Below are positions 9,301-16,254 of a stretch of 64,000 nt of DNA, in pieces. Both the position numbers and the translations under genes were made by a program. This DNA comes from Actinomadura sp. K4S16 (lineage in GTDB: Bacteria; Actinomycetota; Actinomycetes; Streptosporangiales; Streptosporangiaceae). Each line of letters begins with the position of its first letter. The stretch's first letter is position 1. The stretch is from NCBI RefSeq assembly GCF_008327685.1, contig NZ_BDDE01000011.1, forward strand, positions 124,001 through 188,000, given 5' to 3'. Below the pieces are notes generated by a model, which searched no databases, was not told the origin of the DNA, and saw only the letters and a program-made list of their open reading frames with translations.

Positions 9301-10062
9301 GTGAGCACGTTCGGCACGCAGACCTGGAACCCCACGACCCTGCCGTCCAACGACAACGTCAACCCCTACGCCTTCAGCGTCGACCTCAACGGCCAGTGGT
9401 TCGCGCAGAAGGGCAAGATGATCGCCTACTACGGGCAGATCAGGTTCGAGGCGCTGTCGGCCGGCCCGCTGGACTCCCTCGTCGCGCACACGTTCAACTC
9501 CCCGCTGTACGCGCAGGACTGGATCGTCGCGCAGGGGCAGGGCAAGCTCGTCCTCGCCGACCGCGGGTTCGACGTCAACTCCTTCGACCTGGAGGAGGGC
9601 AACCTCACCGTCCGGGCCGGGAACCTGCTCGCCTTCGAGCCGGGCCTGGAGCTGAAGCAGTCGATCATCCCGGGGTTCCTGACCCTGATCGGCACGGGCC
9701 GGTTCGTCGCCGCGTCCAACGGGCCCGTGCACTTCGTCGAACCGCCGATCCGCGTCGACCCGCAGGCGCTGCTCGGCTGGGCCGACTGCCCCTCGCCCTG
9801 CCACCACTACGACCACTCCTACATGCGCGGCGCGTTCGGCGCCGCCCGGATGATCTTCGGGATCGGCGGCTCGTCCGGCGAGGAGCACCAGTTCGACTTC
9901 ACCGGCCAGGGCACCGTGATGATGCAGTCGTCGGAGGTCGTGATGAACGAGGACGTCCTGCTGCGCGACCTCGAAGGCCAGATCGGACTGGTCGGCACGT
10001 CCGGCCTCCAGCGGCTCCAGCACACGATCACGCAGCGGCTCGCCGCCGAGCGCCAGGGCTGA
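9301..10062 (+). CDS. AIM24 family protein, third and most divergent of three
   Basis: This 253-residue protein retains the AIM24 core (KMIAYYGQIRFEAL, IVAQGQGKLVLADRG, TGQGTVMMQSSE) and the VDPQAL turn. It carries an extra segment near residues 160-185 containing CPSPCHHYDHSY, which could bind a metal through two Cys and several His. This insertion is absent from the two upstream copies. GTG 9301 starts two bases after the previous stop. The gene is closed by a strong palindromic terminator. Confidence 0.85.
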   Translation: MSTFGTQTWNPTTLPSNDNVNPYAFSVDLNGQWFAQKGKMIAYYGQIRFEALSAGPLDSLVAHTFNSPLYAQDWIVAQGQGKLVLADRGFDVNSFDLEEGNLTVRAGNLLAFEPGLELKQSIIPGFLTLIGTGRFVAASNGPVHFVEPPIRVDPQALLGWADCPSPCHHYDHSYMRGAFGAARMIFGIGGSSGEEHQFDFTGQGTVMMQSSEVVMNEDVLLRDLEGQIGLVGTSGLQRLQHTITQRLAAERQG

Positions 10063-10064
10063 CC

Positions 10065-10100
10065 CCCCGGGGGCCGGACGCGCGCGTCCGGCCCCCGGGG
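10065..10100. terminator. Perfect 36-bp palindrome, bidirectional terminator
   Basis: Both arms read CCCCGGGGGCCGGACGCG, so the element is exactly self-complementary. It lies between the stops of two convergent genes (AIM24-3 and the VOC protein), as expected for a shared terminator. There is no T tract. Confidence 0.75.
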
Positions 10101-10108
10101 CCGCCGGG

Positions 10109-10906
10109 TCAGGACTGCGGCTCCTGCGCGGGCTTCATCACGTTGAACGGGACCCCGAAGGGATCGCGGACGGCCGCCGTCCGCCCGTACGGGGTGTCCT
10201 GCGGCTCGGAGTCGGCGGCGCCGCCTCCCGCGCGGACCTTGCGGACCGCCTCGTCGGCGTCGTCGACCGCGAAGTACGTCACCCAGGACGAGGCGGGGTG
10301 CTCGCCGCCGCCGAGGCGGATCTCGGATCCGCCGAGGATGCCGCCGACGTAGCGGCCGTCGCCCGCCCGCTTCAGCACGGTGTAGTCCATGTCACCCGGC
10401 ATCGGCTCCAGCTCGTATCCGAACACCGCCCCGTAGAACTCCCCGGCCGCGGCCGAATCGCTCGTGACCAGTTCGTTCCACACGAACGAGCCCGGCTCGT
10501 TGACGATCCGCGAGCCCGGGTGGGCGCGGCCCTGCCACAGGCCGAACTGCGCGCCCTGCGGGTCGCGGACGATCGCCATGCGCCCGCGGTCCATGACGTC
10601 CATCGCCGGGACGACGACCTCGCCGCCCGCGTCGGTGACCCGCTTGACGAACCCGTCGCAGTCGCCCGCGGCGAAGTAGACCTCCCACCAGTACACGTCC
10701 GGCTCGCCCTCGGGGTTCCGCATCATCCCCGCGACGGGCTCCCCGCGCAGGTTGCACAGGTTGTAGTGGCCCGCCTCCGCCCCCGCGTCCTCGAACTGCC
10801 AGCCCATGAGGGTCCCGTAGAACGTCTTGGCGCGGTCGAGGTCGGGGATGCCGATGTCCAGCCAGGTGGGCGTCCCGTCAGGCGCGTTGCTCGTGACGTG
10901 GGTCAT
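10109..10906 (-). CDS. VOC (glyoxalase/bleomycin-resistance) family protein, two domains
   Basis: This 265-residue cytosolic protein consists of two tandem VOC modules of about 125 residues (first: WLDIGIPDLDRAKTFYGTLM; second: WNELVTSDSAAAGEFYGAVF). The repeats end in FGLWQ and FGVPFNV. Such two-module proteins are usually annotated as hydroxylase or glyoxalase-like, and the reaction cannot be told from the sequence. ATG 10906 is chosen over GTG 10915 because AAGGAG lies ten bases before the ATG but only one base before the GTG. Confidence 0.85.
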   Translation of the reverse strand: MTHVTSNAPDGTPTWLDIGIPDLDRAKTFYGTLMGWQFEDAGAEAGHYNLCNLRGEPVAGMMRNPEGEPDVYWWEVYFAAGDCDGFVKRVTDAGGEVVVPAMDVMDRGRMAIVRDPQGAQFGLWQGRAHPGSRIVNEPGSFVWNELVTSDSAAAGEFYGAVFGYELEPMPGDMDYTVLKRAGDGRYVGGILGGSEIRLGGGEHPASSWVTYFAVDDADEAVRKVRAGGGAADSEPQDTPYGRTAAVRDPFGVPFNVMKPAQEPQS

Positions 10907-11053
10907 CTGCCTCACACTCCTTCGTGCCGGGGACCACGGCCCCGATGCCGTCCCGTCGCACGCGCCGCCACTTCCATCCTGGCCCCGCCCTCCCGCGTCT
11001 ACACATCGGCTCCCGGCGGGCTCCGGGATGGCCGGGACCGGCCCGGCTTCACG

Positions 11054-11059
11054 TACACT
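11054..11059 (+). promoter_or_regulatory. -10 element of the ABC-F leader
   Basis: TACACT ends six bases before ATG 11066, which places the likely transcription start on the leader ORF start codon. No clear -35 hexamer was found at 17 bases upstream. Confidence 0.45.
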
Positions 11060-11065
11060 GGGCGG

Positions 11066-11086
11066 ATGGTTCCGCTCCCGAACTGA
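11066..11086 (+). CDS. Putative six-residue leader peptide of the ABC-F gene
   Basis: ATG 11066 opens a six-codon frame (MVPLPN) that ends at TGA 11086. It has the -10 plus six bases geometry of a leaderless start and no ribosome-binding site. It contains two Pro codons and precedes a terminator-like hairpin, the classic arrangement for ribosome-mediated attenuation upstream of antibiotic-protection ABC-F genes. The arms CTGGGCGG 11058-11065 and CCGCCCAG 11091-11098 flank it. This is an inference from layout, since a frame this short can arise by chance. Confidence 0.4.
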   Translation: MVPLPN

Positions 11087-11097
11087 CAGGCCGCCCA

Positions 11098-11140
11098 GCG
11101 CGCCCCGGTCACAGGACCGCGCGGCGCGCTTCTTCGTGCC
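11098..11140 (+). terminator. Attenuator-like hairpin upstream of the ABC-F gene
   Basis: The outer stem GCGCGCC (11098-11104) pairs with GGCGCGC (11123-11129), and the inner stem CGGTC pairs with GACCG around an ACAG loop. A pyrimidine-rich run (TTCTTCG...TGT) follows. It lies between the six-codon leader ORF and the ABC-F start at 11178, so it could end transcription unless ribosome stalling changes the fold. Confidence 0.45.
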
Positions 11141-11177
11141 TGTCCACCGAGCCGTCCGTCAGGGGAGCCCTGTCACT

Positions 11178-12776
11178 GTGATCATTGCGAAAGACATCGA
11201 GCTGCGCGCCGGGTCCCGGCTGCTGATCGAGGCCGCCACCTTCCGGGTCAACCCCGGCGACCGGGTCGGCTTCGTCGGCCGCAACGGCGCCGGCAAGACC
11301 ACGCTCACCAAGGTCCTGGCGGGCGAGGCGCAGCCCGCGCAGGGCGCCGTGACGTCCTCCGGGACGATCGGCTACCTCCCGCAGGACCCCCGTGGCGTCG
11401 ACCTGGACGAGCTGGCCCGCGACCGGATCCTCTCGGCCCGGGGGCTGGACGAGGTGATCCGCGACCTGCGCGCCGCCGAGGAGGCGATGGCGACCGCCAC
11501 GGACGCCGGCCGTGACAAGGCCGTCCGCCGGTACGGGCGGCTGGAGGAGCGGCTGCACGTCCTCGGCGGCTACAGCGCCGAGGCCGAGGCCGCCTCGATC
11601 GCCTCCAGCCTCGGCCTGCCCGACCGGGTGATGAGCCAGCCGCTCGGCACGCTGTCGGGCGGCCAGCGGCGACGCGTCGAGCTGGCCCGCATCCTGTTCT
11701 CCGGCGCCGACACCCTGCTGCTTGACGAGCCCACCAACCACCTGGACGCCGACTCGATCGTCTGGCTGCGCGACTTCCTGAAGGGCCACCAGGGCGGCCT
11801 CGTCGTCATCAGCCACGACGTGGAGCTGCTGGACGCGGTGGTCAACCGGGTGTTCCACCTGGACGCCAACCGCTGCGTGATCGACATCTACAACGTCGGC
11901 TGGAAGAAGTACCTCGACCAGCGGGAGACCGACGAGCGGCGGCGCAAGCGCGAGACGGCGAACGCCCAGCGGCAGGCGTCCGCGCTGCTGTCGCAGGCCG
12001 ACAAGATGCGCGCCAAGGCCACCAAGGCCAAGGCGGCCCAGCAGATGGACCGGCGGGCCCGGCAGCTGCTGGCGGGCGTCGAGGGCGAGCGGCAGGCCGA
12101 CAAGGTGGCCAAAATTCGCTTCCCGGACCCGGCACCCTGTGGCAAAACCCCCCTCACCGCGGAGGGTTTGTCGAAATCGTACGGATCTTTGGAGATATTC
12201 ACCGACGTGGACCTGGCCATCGACCGCGGCAGCCGCGTGGTCGTGCTCGGCCTGAACGGCGCGGGCAAGACGACCCTGCTGCGGATGCTGGCGGGGGTCG
12301 ACAAGCCCGACACCGGGACGGTCGTGGCCGGCCACGGGCTGCGGATCGGCTACTACGCCCAGGAGCACGAGACCCTGGAGGTCGAGCGGTCCGTCCTGGA
12401 GAACATGCAGTCGGCCGCCCCCGGGCTGGCGCCGGTCGAGGTCCGCAAGATCCTGGGCTCGTTCCTGTTCTCCGGCGACGACGTCGACAAGCCCGCAGGG
12501 GTGCTGTCCGGCGGCGAGAAGACCCGGCTGGCGCTGGCGATGCTCGTGGTGTCCAGCGCGAACGTGCTGCTGCTGGACGAGCCCACCAACAACCTCGACC
12601 CGGCGAGCCGCGAGGAGATCCTCGCCGCGCTGCGGACGTTCGCCGGGGCGATCGTCCTGGTGACCCACGACGAGGGCGCGGTCGAGGCGCTGGCACCGGA
12701 AAGAGTGATTTTGCTCCCAGATGGTGTGGAAGACATCTGGAGTGACGAGTTTGCCGATCTGGTGGCGCTCGCGTGA
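11178..12776 (+). CDS. ABC-F family ATPase, orthologue of M. tuberculosis Rv1473
   Basis: This 532-residue soluble protein has two ABC cassettes and no membrane domain. Walker A motifs are GRNGAGKTT (about residue 36) and GLNGAGKTT (about 355). Signature motifs are LSGGQRRR and LSGGEKTR, and Walker B motifs are LLLDEPTNHLD and LLLDEPTNNLD. The linker between the cassettes is charged and helical (YLDQRETDERRRKRE), as in ribosome-binding ABC-F proteins that act in the E site. Rv1473 belongs to the WhiB7 antibiotic-resistance regulon in mycobacteria, so ribosome protection is a reasonable role here. GTG 11178 follows AGGGGAG with ten bases of spacing. Confidence 0.9.
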   Translation: MIIAKDIELRAGSRLLIEAATFRVNPGDRVGFVGRNGAGKTTLTKVLAGEAQPAQGAVTSSGTIGYLPQDPRGVDLDELARDRILSARGLDEVIRDLRAAEEAMATATDAGRDKAVRRYGRLEERLHVLGGYSAEAEAASIASSLGLPDRVMSQPLGTLSGGQRRRVELARILFSGADTLLLDEPTNHLDADSIVWLRDFLKGHQGGLVVISHDVELLDAVVNRVFHLDANRCVIDIYNVGWKKYLDQRETDERRRKRETANAQRQASALLSQADKMRAKATKAKAAQQMDRRARQLLAGVEGERQADKVAKIRFPDPAPCGKTPLTAEGLSKSYGSLEIFTDVDLAIDRGSRVVVLGLNGAGKTTLLRMLAGVDKPDTGTVVAGHGLRIGYYAQEHETLEVERSVLENMQSAAPGLAPVEVRKILGSFLFSGDDVDKPAGVLSGGEKTRLALAMLVVSSANVLLLDEPTNNLDPASREEILAALRTFAGAIVLVTHDEGAVEALAPERVILLPDGVEDIWSDEFADLVALA

Positions 12777-12777
12777 C

Positions 12778-12806
12778 CTGCGGGATGACTTCCGCAGATC
12801 TTTTCT
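12778..12806 (+). terminator. Intrinsic terminator after the ABC-F gene
   Basis: CTGCGG (12778-12783) pairs with CCGCAG (12792-12797) around an eight-base loop and is followed by ATCTTTTCT. The stem starts four bases after the ABC-F stop codon. The T tract is unusual for this GC-rich window. Confidence 0.7.
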
Positions 12807-12892
12807 GGCCGAGTGGGTAGCCGAACCGGCGGGAATGACTGATCATGGCGGGGGATAACGCAGCGGTCACCACATCACTACGGGAGGTACTC

Positions 12893-13105
12893 GTGGCCGA
12901 GACCCTGAAGAAGGGCACCCGCGTGACCGGTGCCGAGCGCGACAAGCTGGCGGCGGACCTGAAGAAGAGGTACGACTCCGGCGAGAGCATCCGCGCCCTG
13001 GCAGCCGCCACCGGCCGCTCGTACGGTTTCATCCACCGGATTCTGACCGAGTCCGGCGTCAACCTGCGCGGTCGCGGTGGCGCGACCCGGGGCAAGAAGT
13101 CCTGA
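12893..13105 (+). CDS. Small helix-turn-helix protein, Rv1473A type
   Basis: This 70-residue basic protein carries one HTH (SIRALAAATGRSYGFIHRIL, about residues 30-50) and a Lys/Arg/Gly-rich tail (LRGRGGATRGKKS). Its size and sequence match the Rv1473A family, which sits next to the ABC-F gene in mycobacteria and is very conserved across Actinobacteria. It probably binds DNA, but the target is unknown. GTG 12893 is chosen because GGGAGG lies five bases upstream. An in-frame ATG at 12845 would add 16 poorly conserved residues. Confidence 0.88.
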   Translation: MAETLKKGTRVTGAERDKLAADLKKRYDSGESIRALAAATGRSYGFIHRILTESGVNLRGRGGATRGKKS

Positions 13106-13252
13106 CCGGACACCGGCCCCCGGATGAGCGCACCGCCTGACCCGGCGCCGCGACCGACCGAGTAAGGTTCGGTCGCGGCGGCGGACAGGATCTCGGGTCC
13201 CGCCCCGTGGACGGCGGGACGGGACCCGAAACGCTCATCGGAAGGAAGACCC

Positions 13253-14080
13253 ATGGGGGACGCGACCACGGCCGGCAGGCCGGAAACGGCCACGGCGGCG
13301 GAGGCGGCTCGGCACGTCCCGCCCGGCCTCGACGAGGCGGGCCTCCGGCTCGACGTGGACGGCGCGGTCGCGACCGTCACCCTGAACCGGCCCGAGCGGC
13401 GCAACGCCATGACCTTCGCGACCTGGCGCGGCCTCGCCGCGATCGGGCGCTCCCTGCCCTCGGACGTGCGCGTCGTCGTCCTGAAGGGCGCGGGCCCCTC
13501 GTTCTCGGCCGGCATCGACCTCGGCATGTTCTCCGGCGGCGGAGGCGGCGAGGGGTTCACCGACGGCTCCGACGCCGAGGGCACCGACCGCTTCATCGCC
13601 GAGCTCCAGGAGGGCTACACCTGGCTGCGGCGCCCCGACATCGTCTCCGTCGCGGCGGTGCACGGCCACGCCATCGGCGCCGGCTTCCAGCTCGCGCTGG
13701 CCTGCGACATCCGCGTGGTCGCCGACGACGCCAAGTTCTGCATGAAGGAGCCCGCGCTCGGGCTCGTCCCCGACCTGACCGGCACCAAGCCGCTGGTCGA
13801 GATCGTGGGGATCGGGCGCGCCCTGGAGCTGTGCCTCACCGCCCGGACGGTCCTCGCCGACGAGGCTGCCCGGATCGGGCTGGCCGAGACGGTGGTCCCG
13901 CGCGACGGCCTGGACGGCGCCGTCCGCGACCTCGCCGGCGCCCTGCTGGCGGTGAACCCGGGTGCGGCCGTCGCGACCAAGCGGCTGCTGTGGCAGGCCG
14001 CCGAGAACACCCTGGACGAGCAGTGCGCCGCCGAGCGCCGCGAGCAGATCGGCCGCCTCCGCGAGGTCTTCGGAAAGTGA
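13253..14080 (+). CDS. Enoyl-CoA hydratase/isomerase (crotonase family), EchA12-like
   Basis: This 275-residue crotonase-fold enzyme should hydrate or isomerise enoyl-CoA esters in the cytosol. Both oxyanion-hole segments are visible (FSAGIDLGMFSG near residue 80 and HGHAIGAGFQLALACDIR near 142). The EPALGLVPDLTGT motif follows, and the C-terminal helix ends normally. It follows the Rv1473/Rv1473A pair, as echA12 neighbours Rv1473 in M. tuberculosis, which supports common ancestry of the block. ATG 13253 is preceded by GGAAGG. Confidence 0.9.
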   Translation: MGDATTAGRPETATAAEAARHVPPGLDEAGLRLDVDGAVATVTLNRPERRNAMTFATWRGLAAIGRSLPSDVRVVVLKGAGPSFSAGIDLGMFSGGGGGEGFTDGSDAEGTDRFIAELQEGYTWLRRPDIVSVAAVHGHAIGAGFQLALACDIRVVADDAKFCMKEPALGLVPDLTGTKPLVEIVGIGRALELCLTARTVLADEAARIGLAETVVPRDGLDGAVRDLAGALLAVNPGAAVATKRLLWQAAENTLDEQCAAERREQIGRLREVFGK

Positions 14081-14085
14081 CGGCC

Positions 14086-14114
14086 GGCGGGCCGGGGGCC
14101 TCCCCCGGCCCGCC
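14086..14114. terminator. 13-bp stem bidirectional terminator
   Basis: GGCGGGCCGGGGG (14086-14098) pairs perfectly with CCCCCGGCCCGCC (14102-14114) around a CCT loop. It separates the convergent enoyl-CoA hydratase and S15 peptidase genes. Confidence 0.75.
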
Positions 14115-14122
14115 GCGCCGCT

Positions 14123-16063
14123 CTAGCGGAGCGACTCGCGGCCGCCCCGCGCCAGCGGCAGCAGCACCTTGCTGACGCCCGGCCGCACGGCGACCTCGGT
14201 CCCCGCCGGGTAGCGGAGCGTGTAGTCGTAGTCGGTCGACAGCAGCACCACGCCGAGCCGGTGGCCGGCCTTCACCGTGTAGTCGGTCGGTTCGAGGTCC
14301 CACGTGAAGGTGTAGGTCCTGCCCGCCTCGATCGGCTCGGTCCTGGCGAAGTCGTGCCGGTTCCGCGCGTCCAGCCACCCCCGCGTGATGATCTTGTAGG
14401 GGGCGGTCTCGGTCTGCAGCACCTGCCGGGTCGTGCAGCCGGGGTCGCCCGGCACGCTCTCGCCGTAGCAGACCTGCTCGCCCGTGGCGACCCGCGCGCC
14501 CGTGGGACGGGTGTCGGTGCCGTAGTCGACCAGCAGCGCCGTCAGGTACGGCGACCGGCCGTCCAGCGAGGCCCGCAGCGACACCGACGGGATCCCGTCC
14601 ACCCGGGCGGGCGCCGCCAGCGGGCCGGTCAGGTAGGCGAGCCGGTTCGGGTCGGCCCGGTCCTCGTTCACGAGGAGCTGCTCGGCGGTGCGGGTCTTGC
14701 CCGCGTCCGCGAACGACTGCGCCGCGCCGGGGCGAGGCGTGAGGCCGAGGGCGCCCGGCTGCCCGGAGGGGCCGGCGTTGAGGCTCAGCGGCACGGTGCG
14801 GGTGCCGGGGACGGGCCAGTCCTTCGCCGTCTCCCACGTCCCGTCCGCGTGCTGGACGTCGACCCGCGGCTCGCGCTCGATGCCGTTGCGGATGCCGTAC
14901 AGGTAGCGGTCGAACCAGTGCAGCGTCTGGCGCAGCCACTCCTCGACCCGCCAGCGGAACGGCGTGGAGTGGTTGCCCTGGTGCAGCCAGAGCTTGCGCG
15001 GCACGCCCGCCTCCTTCAGGGCGTTCCACCACTGCACGGAGTTCTTGGTCTTGACGTTCCAGTCGTTGAGCCCGTGCACGACCATGACGGCGGCGCGCAC
15101 CCTGCGCGCCTGCCCGACGTAGTCGCGCTCCGCCCACACCTTGGAGTAGTCGCCGGTCTCGCGGTCCTGGGTCGCCTCGATGTCGTCGATGACCTTCGCG
15201 CAGACCTCGGGGTCCTTGCGGGTCAGCACCGCCTTGGCCAGGACGTCCAGGTCCTCGCCCTGGTAGCCGCCGGGTGCGACCACGCCGCCGCCCGCGCGGT
15301 AGTAGTCGTACCAGCTGGAGATGCCCGCGATCGGGACGATGGCCTTCAGGCCCTCGACCCCGGTGGCGGCGGCCATGTTCGGCAGCGTCCCGTTGTAGGA
15401 CTGGCCGATCATGCCGACGTTCCCGGTGGACCAGGTCGCCGCCACCGGCGTGCCGTCCGGCGCCCAGCCCCGGGCCCGCCCGTTCAGCCAGTCGACGGCG
15501 GCCTTGGCGCCCGCCTGCTCGCTGCGGTCCCCGGAGGTCGGGCAGCCGGTCGAGCCGCCCGTCCCGATGCTGTCGAGGTCGGCCACGGCGTAGCCGCGCG
15601 GCAGGAAGTAGTTGTCGTAGTAGCCGGGGAAGATCTCGGCGAGATTGCGCTGCGTCGTGGTCAGCGCGCGGGACCTGGCGTCGCCGATGTCGACCGGGTG
15701 GTTCGGGACGTCGTTGATCCCGGCCCAGTACGGGCTCGGCTCCAGGATCGTCGGGACCCTGAGGCCGGCCGTGTCGGTCTCCTTGGGGCGCATGATCCGC
15801 AGCTGCACGCGGTCCCGCACGCCGTCGCGGTCGCTGTCGGCCGTGGTCTCGATGTTCACGGTCTGGGTGACGGCGTCGGCCCGGGAGAAGACCGGCTGCG
15901 TCTCCCCGTTCCGCACCGTGACCTGGTGGGCGCCCGCGTCGGCGTGGGAAGGCCGGGGCGCGGACCTCGTGGGCCCGGCCGCCGCCGCGGGCAGCGCGGT
16001 GGTGGCGGCGAGCGCGGCGGTGAGGGTGATCACGCCGGCGCCGCCGGTGAGGCGTCGTCTCAT
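14123..16063 (-). CDS. Secreted Xaa-Pro dipeptidyl-peptidase, S15 family
   Basis: This 646-residue secreted serine peptidase removes Xaa-Pro dipeptides from peptide N-termini. A Sec signal peptide is evident (MRRR, then a hydrophobic stretch ending ALPAAAA, about residues 1-33). The nucleophile sits in GMIGQSYNGT (about residue 215), the acid in HGLNDWNVK and the His in HQGNHSTPF, followed by the C-terminal jelly-roll domain typical of PepX_C. ATG 16063 follows AGGAG with five bases of spacing. The insertion ADSDRDGVRDRV near residue 85 looks like an EF-hand-type calcium loop. Confidence 0.92.
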   Translation of the reverse strand: MRRRLTGGAGVITLTAALAATTALPAAAAGPTRSAPRPSHADAGAHQVTVRNGETQPVFSRADAVTQTVNIETTADSDRDGVRDRVQLRIMRPKETDTAGLRVPTILEPSPYWAGINDVPNHPVDIGDARSRALTTTQRNLAEIFPGYYDNYFLPRGYAVADLDSIGTGGSTGCPTSGDRSEQAGAKAAVDWLNGRARGWAPDGTPVAATWSTGNVGMIGQSYNGTLPNMAAATGVEGLKAIVPIAGISSWYDYYRAGGGVVAPGGYQGEDLDVLAKAVLTRKDPEVCAKVIDDIEATQDRETGDYSKVWAERDYVGQARRVRAAVMVVHGLNDWNVKTKNSVQWWNALKEAGVPRKLWLHQGNHSTPFRWRVEEWLRQTLHWFDRYLYGIRNGIEREPRVDVQHADGTWETAKDWPVPGTRTVPLSLNAGPSGQPGALGLTPRPGAAQSFADAGKTRTAEQLLVNEDRADPNRLAYLTGPLAAPARVDGIPSVSLRASLDGRSPYLTALLVDYGTDTRPTGARVATGEQVCYGESVPGDPGCTTRQVLQTETAPYKIITRGWLDARNRHDFARTEPIEAGRTYTFTWDLEPTDYTVKAGHRLGVVLLSTDYDYTLRYPAGTEVAVRPGVSKVLLPLARGGRESLR

Positions 16064-16254
16064 AGGGGCTCCTGGGGGATGTGAGCCTGGAACGGAGATC
16101 ACGCTTACACCCCGGGAGCGGCTTGTCCAGAGCCGCGTTACGCCGTGAGCGGAGCCGGGAAGAGCGGTGCGCGCGTCCGCGTTGTGTCCGCCGGATACTG
16201 AGATGCTTACTTGATTACGTACTTGGTCACGTCGAGGCTCTCCGGGAGGCGCTC

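Noticed and set aside
10065..10100. 36-bp palindrome as a recombination or replication site
   Set aside because: It lies exactly between two convergent stops, as a terminator would, and has no second copy in the window.
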